Shown: positions 16,121 to 25,816, numbered from the stretch's first letter. The stretch: 64,000 nt of DNA from JAHELQ01 sp964491915 (GCA_964491915.1 CAZBHS010000012.1:60186-124185), one strand, 5' to 3'. Numbers and translations are program-made. The notes: generated from the letters alone by a model not told the origin.

Positions 16121-18082
16121 ATGATTGGAAAAAGCATTTTTAAATATATGATTGGGCCGGCGTTATGGATGTTGGTGATGATCGCTTTGGCGGGAGTTCC
16201 GGCTCCGGCCGCGGAGTTTACGGTCGATACCATAGAAGACACCGTGGATATCAATCCCGGCGACGGCGAGGCAAAGGATCAGAACGGCAGTTGTTCCCTA
16301 AGGGCCGCCATTATGGAGGCCAATGCGCTGGTGGGCCCCGATACTATCCTCCTGGGGCCCACAGCCTATCAACTCACTATCGCTGGGGCGCGTGAGGACG
16401 AGGGACTGACCGGAGACCTCGATATTTTTTCGAATCTCTCCATTCAGGGCTCCGGGACACATGAGACTATTATCGACGCCAATAGTCTGGACAGGGCTCT
16501 TCACATCCTGGGGGGATGGGATGTTACTCTGTCGAATTTGACCATTCGCAATGGCCGGGGGCCGGACGCGTTTTGGGATGAAGCCATCAATGGCTTCCGC
16601 TCAGGCGGTAGCGGCGGCGGTATTCTGTGCCGCAACGGCCGTCTAACGATCCAACGGTGCTCCATTTCCCAAAACCAGGCCGGAAGCGGCGGCTTGACAG
16701 ACCCGGAGTCCGGGGAGCCCGGCAATGGCGGCGGCATCTACTGCAAAGGCGGGGAGTTGGAGATGGTGGATTCCACTGTAAGTGAAAACTCCACCGGCCT
16801 GGCTCTCGGTCGCTTCGTTTATTATGGCCGCGCCGGCGAGGGGGGCGGGATGTGCCTGGTGGACTGCCGGGCGGCGCTTCGGAAATGCTCGGTGTGCTTG
16901 AATTACATTGGCGGTTATGGCCTGGATTTTGAGTGCGTGGGGCGAGGCGGCGGCTTGTTCCTGCTGCGGGGGGAAATCGAATTGCGTAATTGCACTGTCA
17001 GTGAAAACACCCACGAATTGGATTTTGGTTATGGCTATGGGTATGGCGGCGGCATCTACGCGGATGGAACCAGTATGGCTCTCCGGCACTGCACCATTGT
17101 CCGTAACAAGATAAACGCCTCTATGGGGGGGGGCGGCGGCATTTATTGCCACGCGGTGGATATGAGAATGCGGATGAAGAGTTCTATCGTTATTGAAAAT
17201 GTCGCCGGGCAGCGACCGGATGGTACTGATATAAATGGCCGAATTCAGTCGTTGGGGAATAATCTCGTCGGAACCACCGCCGATTGGTGGGGATTCGGTT
17301 CGGCTCTCGGAGATATAGTGGGCGAGCCTGCGCGGTTGGGACTTTTGCGGGACAATGGCGGCCCCACCAAAACAATCGCGTTGCTGCCGCAGAGCGCCGC
17401 CATTGACGCTGCCGATCCGCAGGAGATGGAGGCCACCGATCAACGGGGGATGGCGCGGCCGCAGGACGGAAATTACGACCGGATCGCGGCGCCGGATATC
17501 GGGGCCTTCGAGGTGGCCTTCCCGATGGTGGGTATTGAATCGCCGGATAATGGCTCGACAGTGCGGGGGATTGTCATTGTCGAGGTGGAGGCGGAGAATG
17601 CCGAGAAAGTGGAGTTTTATGTGGATGGCGACCTGATGGAGGAGATGACGGAGTCGCCCTTTCGGTTTGACTGGAATACGGCTGCTTTTGCCAACGGAAC
17701 CCACAGTCTGACCGCGGTAGCGGTGGATATGGCGGGTCAGAACGCGACGGACGGGATAGTGGTATTGCTGGACAATATTTTGGTGCGTTTGGAAGTGGAG
17801 CGGCGGGTCGAGAGCGGCTGGTTGCTCAAACGGGAGTTCGCTGATTTGCGGATTACGGTTCCAAATTTGAGTCCCACTGTGGTCAGCCGGGTGAAGGTGT
17901 TGCGCAAATTAGGCGATGGTGAATTCCAGACCATCAAGGAAGTTGAGACGGGTGAGTTTGAGAATGACAGTTGCCGCTTGCACGACGTGTTGCCTAAAAC
18001 AGTCGAAACCGTAACCTACCGGGCGGTGGCTGTGGATGGAGCGGGCAATGTATTGGGCCAATCTTTGGAAAAGAATTTATAG
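16121..18082 (+). CDS. Secreted CSLREA-type right-handed beta-helix protein C
   Basis: This 653-residue paralogue has a signal peptide to about residue 31 (ending PAPAA), the canonical CSLRAAIMEANA box, a shorter beta-helix, the DIGAFEV close, an Ig-like domain (VEFYVDGDLME) and a Fn3-like end. Its DNA is not close to copies A and B, so it is an older duplicate. GGAG lies 7 bp before the ATG. It precedes the small beta-barrel gene by 32 bp, so the two are probably co-transcribed. Confidence 0.85.
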   Translation: MIGKSIFKYMIGPALWMLVMIALAGVPAPAAEFTVDTIEDTVDINPGDGEAKDQNGSCSLRAAIMEANALVGPDTILLGPTAYQLTIAGAREDEGLTGDLDIFSNLSIQGSGTHETIIDANSLDRALHILGGWDVTLSNLTIRNGRGPDAFWDEAINGFRSGGSGGGILCRNGRLTIQRCSISQNQAGSGGLTDPESGEPGNGGGIYCKGGELEMVDSTVSENSTGLALGRFVYYGRAGEGGGMCLVDCRAALRKCSVCLNYIGGYGLDFECVGRGGGLFLLRGEIELRNCTVSENTHELDFGYGYGYGGGIYADGTSMALRHCTIVRNKINASMGGGGGIYCHAVDMRMRMKSSIVIENVAGQRPDGTDINGRIQSLGNNLVGTTADWWGFGSALGDIVGEPARLGLLRDNGGPTKTIALLPQSAAIDAADPQEMEATDQRGMARPQDGNYDRIAAPDIGAFEVAFPMVGIESPDNGSTVRGIVIVEVEAENAEKVEFYVDGDLMEEMTESPFRFDWNTAAFANGTHSLTAVAVDMAGQNATDGIVVLLDNILVRLEVERRVESGWLLKREFADLRITVPNLSPTVVSRVKVLRKLGDGEFQTIKEVETGEFENDSCRLHDVLPKTVETVTYRAVAVDGAGNVLGQSLEKNL

Positions 18083-18114
18083 ATACATCAATACAATCGA
18101 AGGAGGGATATAAA

Positions 18115-18675
18115 ATGAAACATTTTATGAGTGTCGCAGTGATCCTGGTATTCATATTCGCCGCCAATCCATTGGCGGGACAGGGAAAATTCATGGCTTC
18201 CGTCAGCGGTAATGTGATGTTGCCGGCGGACGGTAATTACAAAGATGTGTATGGGGATACGGTTTTTTTCCCGGAGTTGAAGTTGTCGTATAAAGTGTCG
18301 AACGGTTTCTATATTTGGGGGGGGTACGGCATGGTGTCGGCGACCGGGGAGACCGTGCTCTTGAAACTGGATGCCGAATCGAAGCAAAACTACTTGTCCC
18401 TGGGGGGCGGCTACAATGGAGCCCTGTCGGGGAGTCTGGAGTATTTCGTCGATGTGGGGGCGGTGCTTGTCAGTTACAGCGAAGAGACAATGGGGGAGAA
18501 GATATCCGATGACGCCATCGGGTTTCGAATTGACGGCAGTGTCCTGTACCATATCGGCGGCAGCCTGTTGGGTGGAGTCAATGTCGGCTATGTGTACGCC
18601 ACAGATACGATCGAGGACTTCTCGATCAAGATCGGCGGCTTCAAAGGGGGACTGACATTGGCGGTTCGTTTCTAA
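18115..18675 (+). CDS. Small outer-membrane beta-barrel protein
   Basis: The 186-residue protein has a signal peptide cleaved near residue 22. The rest alternates hydrophobic and polar residues in strands (YIWGGYGMVSATG, YLSLGGGYNGALSG, LLGGVNVGYVYAT) and ends in AVRF with a terminal phenylalanine, the usual BAM recognition signal. Length fits an eight-stranded barrel of the OmpA/OmpW size class. A GGAGG site lies 8 bp before the ATG. It may anchor or partner the beta-helix proteins encoded just upstream; this is inference. Confidence 0.75.
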   Translation: MKHFMSVAVILVFIFAANPLAGQGKFMASVSGNVMLPADGNYKDVYGDTVFFPELKLSYKVSNGFYIWGGYGMVSATGETVLLKLDAESKQNYLSLGGGYNGALSGSLEYFVDVGAVLVSYSEETMGEKISDDAIGFRIDGSVLYHIGGSLLGGVNVGYVYATDTIEDFSIKIGGFKGGLTLAVRF

Positions 18676-18686
18676 GTGGATGGATG

Positions 18687-18736
18687 TTGTCTCACCGGCG
18701 AGGCTTTATTCACATCCGGCATTGCCGGTGAGACAA
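18687..18736. terminator. 13-bp perfect inverted repeat between convergent genes
   Basis: TTGTCTCACCGGC at 18687-18699 is repeated in inverted form at 18724-18736 with a 24-nt loop. It separates the convergent beta-barrel and lanthipeptide genes, where a bidirectional terminator is expected. There is no strong T run, so this is provisional. Confidence 0.45.
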
Positions 18737-18764
18737 TGTTCAATTGAATATTACGACTGGCGGA

Positions 18765-18965
18765 TTAGCAAAAGGGTCCGCCGGGGCACACGGTCTGGCA
18801 GACGGTTTCGGTGGGCTGACATGTGCACGAAAGATCCATCGAGGGACAGTTGGGAATGATGGAGGGATCGATTCCACCTTTCATCCGCGACATCTGATCG
18901 TCCCGCAGGGTTGCGACGGTTTGTTTTCTTAAGTTCAATTTTTTGGAAAAGTGCCTTGTTTTCAC
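18765..18965 (-). CDS. Class I lanthipeptide-type precursor peptide 1
   Basis: The 66-residue peptide starts at a GTG with AGGAGGT 5 bp upstream. The leader (31 residues) has the KKLNLRKQTVATL box followed by MKGG, the pattern of class I lanthipeptide leaders in which LanB binds the box and a peptidase cuts after GG. The core has six cysteines and seven Ser/Thr, ending CQTVCPGGPFC. Dehydrated Ser/Thr could form thioether rings with the cysteines. A second precursor with an almost identical leader lies just upstream. No LanB, LanC or transporter is in the window, so the enzymes must act in trans. Confidence 0.75.
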   Translation of the reverse strand: MKTRHFSKKLNLRKQTVATLRDDQMSRMKGGIDPSIIPNCPSMDLSCTCQPTETVCQTVCPGGPFC

Positions 18966-18981
18966 TTTTACCTCCTTTTGG

Positions 18982-19155
18982 TTAGCACCGGGGGCCGTCG
19001 GGGCATACAGTTATGCATTCGGTGATGGTTTGGCACGTGGTCGGAGGCCCGCTAGGTACATCTCCACCTTTGACCTGCTCCATCTGCCGGTTCTGTAGCG
19101 CTGAGACGGTCTGTTTCTTGAGAGTTAATTTTCTGGAAAAGTGTCTTTTCTTCAT
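18982..19155 (-). CDS. Class I lanthipeptide-type precursor peptide 2
   Basis: This 57-residue peptide begins with ATG after an AGGAGG site. The leader (KKRHFSRKLTLKKQTVSAL, then QVKGG) aligns without gaps to precursor 1 over 31 residues. The core (26 residues) has four cysteines and six Ser/Thr and shares the TVCPxGPxC ending. The two genes are 16 bp apart and clearly duplicated. The conserved leader with a changed core is what is expected when one enzyme set modifies several substrates. Confidence 0.72.
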   Translation of the reverse strand: MKKRHFSRKLTLKKQTVSALQNRQMEQVKGGDVPSGPPTTCQTITECITVCPDGPRC

Positions 19156-19188
19156 TATTTCCTCCTTTGATATATATTATCCCTAAAT

Positions 19189-20643
19189 CTAGGGAAGGTA
19201 TTCTTTGATCATGGTGTGTTTTAGTTGTTTGAGGCGGTCGGTGAGGCTCACTTTGTAGTTTTGGGGGTTGACCAGTCGCTTGTTGCCGGGCCAGAGGGAG
19301 GCGACGCCCGCTGCTGCCGCGGTTTTGATTTGGTTGAGGGGTTTGGGGAGATGGAGCCGTTTGCCGCTTTTCATCACCGGTTGGAGTAGGGGGGTGAAGG
19401 CATCATACTCTTCCAGGTCGAAGTGGGTGTAATCGACACTGGGGTGGTAGAGGCGGATGGGTTCTTTGTGGGTGAGCTTTTGCATGAGTTCGTCCTTTTC
19501 CTCTTCCAGGTAGATGAGGTCCGCCAGGAGTTTGCCCTCGGGGTCTGTGAAGCGCATGACGTTTTTGATGCCGGGGTTCGACATTTTTTCGGGATTGTCG
19601 GAGATTTTGATGGTGGGGATGAAGCCGCCGTTTTCCTGGCGGGCCACGATCTTGTAGACGCCGGAGAGGGCGGGGTCTTTATCGCCGGTAATGAGGCGGG
19701 TGCCCACTCCCCAGCCGTCGATGGGGGCGTTGTCTTTTTTCAACTGGGTGATGGCCCATTCGTCCAATTCGTTGGAGACGTAGATTTTGGCCTCCTGCAC
19801 CCCGTGAAGGGTGAACATGCGGCGGGCCTCGTTGCTGAGGTAGTGGAGATCGCCGGAGTCGAGGCGGATGCCGAATTTATGGATGCCTTGTTGCTGCAAT
19901 TGCTTGAATATTTTGATGGCGTTGGGAACGCCGGACTTGAGGGTGTCGAAGGTGTCCACCAGGAGGATGCAATTCTCGGGGTAGAGGTCGGCGTAGGCCT
20001 GGAACGCCTCGAGTTCTGTGGCGAAGTTCATGATCCAACCATGGGCCATGGTGCCGGCGATGGGGATGTCGTAGCGCTTGCCCGCCAATACGTTGGATGT
20101 GGCGTCGGCGCCGCCGATATAGGCTGCCCGGGCGCCGGAGAGGGCGCCGTTTTCACCCTGGGCGCGGCGCAGACCGAATTCCATGATGACGTCGCTTGCG
20201 GCGGCGTTTTTGACCCGCGCCGCTTTGGTGGCGATGAGGGTCTGGAAATTGACGGTATTGAGGAGCATGGTCTCCAGCAATTGGGCCTCCATGATGTTGC
20301 CATGCACCCGCAGCAGCGGTTCGTTGGCGAATACGGCGCTTCCTTCGGGCACGGCGTGGATATCGCCGTTGAACATGAAGGTTGACAGGAATTCCAGGAA
20401 CTCCGGCTTGAAGATTTGCCGCTGATCGAGGTAATCAATCTCTTCAGGGCCGAAGCGCAGGCTCTGGATGGCGTCCAATAGCGGATCGAGGCCGGCGAAT
20501 ACCGCAAAGCCCCCGCCAAAGGGCTGGCGGCGGAAGAACATGTCGAACACCGCGTCTTTGTCGGGATCTGTGAAGAAGTATCCCTGCATCATGGTGAGTT
20601 CGTAGAGATCCGTCAATAGGGCGTAGTTTATGTGGTTAGTCAT
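19189..20643 (-). CDS. pncB: Nicotinate phosphoribosyltransferase
   Basis: The 484-residue protein joins nicotinate and PRPP to nicotinate mononucleotide, the committed step of Preiss-Handler NAD salvage. It opens with YALLTDLYELTMMQGYF, the family signature, and contains AHGWIMNFATELEAFQAYAD with the catalytic-histidine region, VDTFDTLKSGVPNA and RLDSGDLHYLS (phosphate and ribose binding). The ATG at 20643 is chosen because the family N-terminus begins there; the frame upstream is not conserved in type. It overlaps the nicotinamidase gene by 8 nt, so the two consecutive salvage steps are co-translated. Confidence 0.93.
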   Translation of the reverse strand: MTNHINYALLTDLYELTMMQGYFFTDPDKDAVFDMFFRRQPFGGGFAVFAGLDPLLDAIQSLRFGPEEIDYLDQRQIFKPEFLEFLSTFMFNGDIHAVPEGSAVFANEPLLRVHGNIMEAQLLETMLLNTVNFQTLIATKAARVKNAAASDVIMEFGLRRAQGENGALSGARAAYIGGADATSNVLAGKRYDIPIAGTMAHGWIMNFATELEAFQAYADLYPENCILLVDTFDTLKSGVPNAIKIFKQLQQQGIHKFGIRLDSGDLHYLSNEARRMFTLHGVQEAKIYVSNELDEWAITQLKKDNAPIDGWGVGTRLITGDKDPALSGVYKIVARQENGGFIPTIKISDNPEKMSNPGIKNVMRFTDPEGKLLADLIYLEEEKDELMQKLTHKEPIRLYHPSVDYTHFDLEEYDAFTPLLQPVMKSGKRLHLPKPLNQIKTAAAAGVASLWPGNKRLVNPQNYKVSLTDRLKQLKHTMIKEYLP

Positions 20644-21274
20644 GAGGCAATTCTCCCGAGTGGATGAGCGTGATCCCGTGTTGGACCATTTGCTGTTTCG
20701 CGGTTTCGACGTTGTGTTCAGGGACATCCACTCCCCGGCAGGCGTCCAGGATGACAAACACCTCGAAGCCGAGATTCACGGCGTCAACGGCGGAATAGAA
20801 CACGCAGTAATCGGTGGCCAGACCGGTGAAGAACAATTGAGTGATACCCAGGCCTTTGAGATAACCGTCCAGGCCGGTGCGGGTGTTCTTGTCGTTTTCC
20901 AAAAACGTCGAGTAGGAATCGATGCGGGGATTCGAGCCTTTGCGGATCACCAGGTCCACGGGCCGAAGATCGAGGTCCGGGTGAAAGTCCGCGCCGGGGG
21001 TGCCTTGTACGCAATGGGTGGGCCAGAGGATCTGGGGGACTCCGCCTAATTCCACCATGTCGTAGTTGTTTTTCCCCGGATGATTGGCTGCGAAGGATAA
21101 ATGGCCGGGGGGATGCCAATCCTGGGTGGCGATGATTTTGTCGAATTTGGGCGCGATGGCGTTAACCACCGGGATGATCTGATGGCCTTCGTTTACCGCC
21201 AACGCGCCGCCGGGACAGAAATCGAGCTGGATGTCGGTCATGATGAGAGCGTTTTCTCGTGTTTTGATCACCAT
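20636..21274 (-). CDS. pncA: Nicotinamidase
   Basis: The enzyme deamidates nicotinamide to nicotinate, the substrate of the downstream pncB. About 212 residues carry the isochorismatase-fold markers: MTDIQLDFCPGGALAV (catalytic Asp), ATQDWHPPGHLSFA (metal-binding D and H), IRKGS (catalytic Lys) and GLATDYCVFYSAVDA with the nucleophilic Cys. AAGGAG abuts two ATGs and a GTG at 21277-21271; the ATG at 21274 is taken as a compromise. A longer frame to 21304 lacks a ribosome binding site. The pair forms a complete nicotinamide salvage operon. Confidence 0.92.
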   Translation of the reverse strand: MVIKTRENALIMTDIQLDFCPGGALAVNEGHQIIPVVNAIAPKFDKIIATQDWHPPGHLSFAANHPGKNNYDMVELGGVPQILWPTHCVQGTPGADFHPDLDLRPVDLVIRKGSNPRIDSYSTFLENDKNTRTGLDGYLKGLGITQLFFTGLATDYCVFYSAVDAVNLGFEVFVILDACRGVDVPEHNVETAKQQMVQHGITLIHSGELPHD

Positions 21275-21522
21275 CATCTCCTTGGTTCTTGGTTTAATGT
21301 TCATTGTATCAAAAATAGAGTAGAATAAAAGGGGGAGAGGGGTACAATTTGAAAAAAATAGTTAAACAATAACCCTTTTAGTGTGGATTAGTGGTAGAAG
21401 GGCTGGATGCACAGTTGCATTAGGTGGAAAATTGTCTTAAAATGTAGCCGGAGGCATGTGTATGAAGTTGTCGAAGGATTGTCGATCCGGTAAATTTATG
21501 AAATATTCAAGGAGATATAAGG

Positions 21523-23646
21523 GTGAAAATTACAGTTTTTTTAGCTGTGTCGGTATTGGTATTGGCGATGTTGACGGGATGTGGGAGTAAGGCTATGATA
21601 GAGTATCCGGTCGGCAAAAAGGTCGAGCATGCGGATGATTATTTCGGCCGCAAAGTGGCGGATCCTTACCGCTGGTTGGAAGAGATGGATTCCCCGGACA
21701 CCAAGGCGTGGGTCGAGGCGCAGGTCAAGGTGACGGACAAGTATCTGGGCGGAATTTCGTTTAGAAACGATATCAAGAAACGGTTTACCGAAATATGGAA
21801 TTATGAGAAGTACACGGTTCCTCACAAAGAGGGGAATTATTATGTGTACAAGAAAAACGACGGACTGCAAGAGCACTCGCCGGTCTATATTCAGGAAGGT
21901 CTGGATGGAGAACCCCGGGTGCTGTTGGATCCCAATACGTTCTCGGAGGACGGGTCCGTTAGTTTGACAGGGTATGACTTTTCGCAGGATTACAAGTATG
22001 TGGCCTACGGAATTTCACGCGGCGGATCCGATTGGCGCGAGTATTTTGTCCAGGAGGTTGCGTCCGGTAAAAAATTGGAGGATTATATCCAGTGGATCAA
22101 GTTCTCCGGTTTGTCCTGGCATAAGGACGGGTTTTTCTACAGCCGTTACGATAAGCCTGAGGCGGGCAAGGAATTAAAAGCCAGCAACCTGTTTCAAAAG
22201 TTGTATTATCACAAACTCGGAACCCCTCAGTCGGCGGATGTGCTGGTGTACCAGGATACCCGGAATCCCAGAATCGGTTTTAATGGCCAGGTGTCGGATA
22301 GCGGGCGCTATTTGGTGATTGTTGCCTGGGAAGGGGCGGCCAACGAGAATTTGCTCTTTGTCAAAGATCTACAGAAAGACTCGCCGGTGGCGCCGGTTGT
22401 GGATAAAAAACTGGGACGGTTCTGGTTTGTGGGCCAGCAGGGCGACCGGATCGTGGTGCAGACCGATTACAAGGCGCCGAATTTCCGTGTGGTGTCCATT
22501 GATCCCGCCAAACCGGCGGAAGAAAATTGGATCGAGATCGTCCCGGAATCCGCCAATGCCATGGAAGTGGCGTCGCTGGTGGGCGGACGGTTGATTGCCC
22601 GCTATTTGAAGGATGCCAGCTCTGTGGTGACGGTGTATGATGAGGCGGGGAAGAAACTCTATGATGTCGAGTTGCCGGGCATTGGCTCGGTGGAAGGGTT
22701 TATCGGTAAACAGGATCATCAAGAGGTGTTTTACCAGTATAGCTCCTTAAATTATCCCCCCACCGTTTTTCGCTACGACATGAAGGAGAAAAAATCGGAT
22801 ATCTTCAAGAAGCCTGAAGTACCGTTCTCTGTGGATGAATATGTGACGGAGCGGGTGTTTTACCAAAGCAAGGACGGCACAAAGATACCCATGTTTTTGG
22901 CTCACAAAAAAGGGATCGAACTGGATGGCCATCATCCGGCCCTTCTGTATGCCTACGGCGGCTTCAACTCTTCGATGACGCCTTCGTTCCGGGTATCCAT
23001 CATGCCGCTTCTGGAAAACGGCGGAGTGTATGCCATGGCTTGTTTGCGGGGCGGCGGTGAATATGGCGAAACCTGGCATCGGGCGGGAATGTTGGAAAAA
23101 AAGCAGAATGTCTTCGATGATTTTATCGCCGCGGCCGAGTATTTGATAAAGATGAATTACACCTCGCCGAAGCGACTGGCTGTCTACGGCGGTTCCAACG
23201 GCGGGCTGCTGATCGGCGCCGTGATCAACCAGAGGCCGGAGTTGTTCCGGGTGGCCATTCCGGCGGTGGGGGTGATGGATATGTTGCGCTACCACAAATT
23301 CACAATCGGTTGGGCCTGGGCCGGCGAATACGGCTCCAGCGACAACAAGGAACAGTTCGAGTACCTGATCAAGTATTCGCCCCTCCACAATATCGGCGGC
23401 TCGCTGGATTATCCCGCCACTTTGGTGACCACCGCGGACCATGACGACCGGGTCTTCCCAGCCCATTCGTTCAAGTACATCGCCACATTGCAGGAGACCT
23501 ACAAAGGCGCCAATCCGGTATTGGTGAGAATCGAGACCAAGGTGGGGCATGGAGCCGGCACCAGTACATCTAGAAGTATTGAATACAATACGGATCTGTA
23601 CTCCTTTATATTCGCCAATATGGGAATCACTCCGGTATACAAATAG
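21523..23646 (+). CDS. Prolyl oligopeptidase, lipoprotein form
   Basis: The 707-residue S9A serine peptidase cleaves short peptides after proline. It has the N-terminal YPVGKKVEHADDYFGRKVADPYRWLE segment in pieces typical of the family, a seven-bladed propeller (about residues 90-420), and the alpha/beta-hydrolase domain with GGSNGG (Ser 558), DHDDRV (Asp 641, Arg 643) and GHGAGTS (His 676). A lipobox-like LTGC at residues 17-20 predicts a lipid-anchored periplasmic or surface enzyme. It starts at GTG, 8 bp after GGAG. The transcript looks monocistronic or joined with the CDF gene 29 bp downstream. Confidence 0.93.
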   Translation: MKITVFLAVSVLVLAMLTGCGSKAMIEYPVGKKVEHADDYFGRKVADPYRWLEEMDSPDTKAWVEAQVKVTDKYLGGISFRNDIKKRFTEIWNYEKYTVPHKEGNYYVYKKNDGLQEHSPVYIQEGLDGEPRVLLDPNTFSEDGSVSLTGYDFSQDYKYVAYGISRGGSDWREYFVQEVASGKKLEDYIQWIKFSGLSWHKDGFFYSRYDKPEAGKELKASNLFQKLYYHKLGTPQSADVLVYQDTRNPRIGFNGQVSDSGRYLVIVAWEGAANENLLFVKDLQKDSPVAPVVDKKLGRFWFVGQQGDRIVVQTDYKAPNFRVVSIDPAKPAEENWIEIVPESANAMEVASLVGGRLIARYLKDASSVVTVYDEAGKKLYDVELPGIGSVEGFIGKQDHQEVFYQYSSLNYPPTVFRYDMKEKKSDIFKKPEVPFSVDEYVTERVFYQSKDGTKIPMFLAHKKGIELDGHHPALLYAYGGFNSSMTPSFRVSIMPLLENGGVYAMACLRGGGEYGETWHRAGMLEKKQNVFDDFIAAAEYLIKMNYTSPKRLAVYGGSNGGLLIGAVINQRPELFRVAIPAVGVMDMLRYHKFTIGWAWAGEYGSSDNKEQFEYLIKYSPLHNIGGSLDYPATLVTTADHDDRVFPAHSFKYIATLQETYKGANPVLVRIETKVGHGAGTSTSRSIEYNTDLYSFIFANMGITPVYK

Positions 23647-23675
23647 ATTTGTCTATTAAAGAGGGAAACAAATAA

Positions 23676-24569
23676 ATGGACGACAAAAAACGGTACCAAG
23701 AGGCGATGCGGGTGACGGTGGTTGGTATTATCGCCAACTTGATTTTGGTGGTGGTGAAGTTTTTAGCGGGATTTCTAGGTCGATCCGGCGCCATTATCGC
23801 GGACGCGGTGCATTCGTTGTCGGATTTCGCGTCGGATATCATTGTGATCGCTGGACTGAGGTTGGCCCGGCGGCCTGCGGACGAATGCCACAAGTACGGG
23901 CACGGCAAATTCGAGACTTTGTCGGCGATGTTTTTGGGACTTGTGTTGCTGGCCACAGCCGCCGGTATTATGTGGAAAGGGATTCTCACGTTGAACGATT
24001 ACATGAATGGTGAGATATTGGTCCGGCCCGGATGGATCGCCGTGTATGCCGCTCTATTGTCCATTGTGGTGAAGGAGTGGCTTTACCGCTACACTGTGCG
24101 GGCGGGTAAAAAAGTAAATAGCCGGTCGCTGATCGCCAACGCGGTACATCACCGTTCCGATGCTTTGTCGTCCATTGCCGCCATGGCGGGCATCGGCGGC
24201 GCCATAATGTTGGGTGAGAAATGGCGCGTGCTGGACCCTGTGGCAGCCTTGATCGTGGGCGGCCTCATTGTGTGGGCCGCTGTCAAGATCTTGAGGGAGA
24301 CCATCGATGAATTGCTGGAAAAATCATTGGGCTCAGAAGAGGAGAATCGTATTCTCGATTTGGTGCGGCAAGTGGAGGGGGCCATGAATCCCCACAATCT
24401 CAAAACCCGCAAAATCGGCAGTCAGGTGGCTATCGATATACACATCCATGTGGAGCGGTCACTCACGGTTCCCGAAGCCCATGATATTTCAACCGCTGTG
24501 GAAAACCGGGTGAAGGATCATTATGGGGCCGCTTCCATTGTATATGTGCATATCGAACCCTCCGGCTAA
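23676..24569 (+). CDS. Cation diffusion facilitator transporter
   Basis: This 297-residue inner-membrane antiporter exports divalent metals (Zn, Fe, Mn, Co or Ni) in exchange for protons. Six TM segments are visible. Metal-site motifs are present on TM2 (ADAVHSLSDFASD) and TM5 (ANAVHHRSDALSS, the HxxxD pair), a histidine-containing HKYGHGKFET lies between TM2 and TM3, and a cytoplasmic C-terminal domain ends with DIHIHVE. The HD-type TM5 site suits Zn or Fe/Mn, but specificity cannot be read reliably. Its stop overlaps convergently with the MFS gene by 4 bp. Confidence 0.92.
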   Translation: MDDKKRYQEAMRVTVVGIIANLILVVVKFLAGFLGRSGAIIADAVHSLSDFASDIIVIAGLRLARRPADECHKYGHGKFETLSAMFLGLVLLATAAGIMWKGILTLNDYMNGEILVRPGWIAVYAALLSIVVKEWLYRYTVRAGKKVNSRSLIANAVHHRSDALSSIAAMAGIGGAIMLGEKWRVLDPVAALIVGGLIVWAAVKILRETIDELLEKSLGSEEENRILDLVRQVEGAMNPHNLKTRKIGSQVAIDIHIHVERSLTVPEAHDISTAVENRVKDHYGAASIVYVHIEPSG

Positions 24570-25816
24570 TCTGAAGACCGGATGCGAATGAAAGGATAAA
24601 TCGCCAGGGCCGCGATCGAGATGACGACGATCGCCGGCCCGATTCCCGCCGCATGGACGAGAGCGCCCATAGAAAAAGAAAATATCGCGGAAAACAGGCT
24701 TTTGAGCTGCGATTCGCCGGACAGTCCGGTGGCCAGTACCTCCGACGACATTATTTCGCTGATGTAACCGACGTTGAGCGGTTTTCTCAGGTTTTCCCCA
24801 ATGTACAACATGATAAAAAAGATGACTGAGAGCGAATAGTACTGCAGCCAATACAGGATACCCGAGCCCAACAAAAACAAAACTCCGGCGGTGTAGGTGA
24901 CATTCATGCCTTTTGGTACGCTGTTTAGATAGTGGGCCAGATGGGAGGCTCTGCTGGAGGAGAAGGAATTGGCTAAATAGATGAAAAAATAGGTGATGCC
25001 TATCACAAGAATACTGCGGGTTTCGCTGTCCAGCGCCAGGAACACGGGCAGCGACATGGCGGTGGCTTTGAGCATCGGTTGAATGAAATCTTTGATCCCT
25101 TTGTAGAGGCCTCCGTATGAGGCGGAGTTCATCATGGCTTTCAACGTCGCTTTATTGGTGAATGTCCTCAACGATCCGGTGATCACGGTCTTGATGCGCG
25201 CTGTGGCGGCGGGGCGGCCGCCGTTGTGCCGCTGGTCGGGGCTGTCCAATTCCCGGGGATAGGTGAACACCAGAAACAATTCAAGTACATAGGGGGCCAC
25301 CGATGCCAGGAACACAATGCGGTACGATCCGTGGTTCATGATGACGATGGCGGCGGCGATCAATGCGGATACAGCGGATCCCAATTGGGAAGCGGCGCGG
25401 GTGTGCCCGTAATATTCAACCTTGAGATGGGATATGTTTTTGATTTCCAGATAGCGGAGGATCATGGCCTTGTGGGTTCCGGTGCGGAAGGCCTCGCCTA
25501 CGGAGAACATCAGCATGGCGATGCTATATTGCCAAAAGCCGGGAAATAGGTAAAAGAGAAGAAACGAGAGGATGTAGAAGGCGAACGAGGAGATTAAGGA
25601 CCTGCGTCGGCCGAAGGCGTCGGCAATGACGCCGGTGGGGATTTCCAGAATGTTGGTGGCGATTTCCCGGATGGCGAACAAGGTGCCGATCTGGATGTAA
25701 TTGACGCCCATCTCTAGGAAGAATAGGATGATGAAGGGGTCGAAAAATTTCAGGTTCTTCATGAACCCATAGGCTGCGAATTTGTAAAAGAGGAAATCTC
25801 TGGGTATTTGACGCAT
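24566..25816 (-). CDS. MFS transporter
   Basis: The 416-residue protein has about 12 hydrophobic segments and the signature loop between TM2 and TM3 (GVIADAFGRRRSL). MFS proteins move small solutes by proton coupling or facilitated diffusion; nothing here shows the substrate. Its ATG overlaps the TAA of the DUF481 gene (TAATG at 25814-25818), so the outer-membrane protein and the permease are translated together and may serve one transport route. Confidence 0.85.
   Translation of the reverse strand: MRQIPRDFLFYKFAAYGFMKNLKFFDPFIILFFLEMGVNYIQIGTLFAIREIATNILEIPTGVIADAFGRRRSLISSFAFYILSFLLFYLFPGFWQYSIAMLMFSVGEAFRTGTHKAMILRYLEIKNISHLKVEYYGHTRAASQLGSAVSALIAAAIVIMNHGSYRIVFLASVAPYVLELFLVFTYPRELDSPDQRHNGGRPAATARIKTVITGSLRTFTNKATLKAMMNSASYGGLYKGIKDFIQPMLKATAMSLPVFLALDSETRSILVIGITYFFIYLANSFSSSRASHLAHYLNSVPKGMNVTYTAGVLFLLGSGILYWLQYYSLSVIFFIMLYIGENLRKPLNVGYISEIMSSEVLATGLSGESQLKSLFSAIFSFSMGALVHAAGIGPAIVVISIAALAIYPFIRIRSSD

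Noticed and set aside
18687..18736. Intrinsic terminator with T run
   Set aside because: Stem is perfect but no T run follows on either strand; kept as a low-confidence terminator-like repeat.
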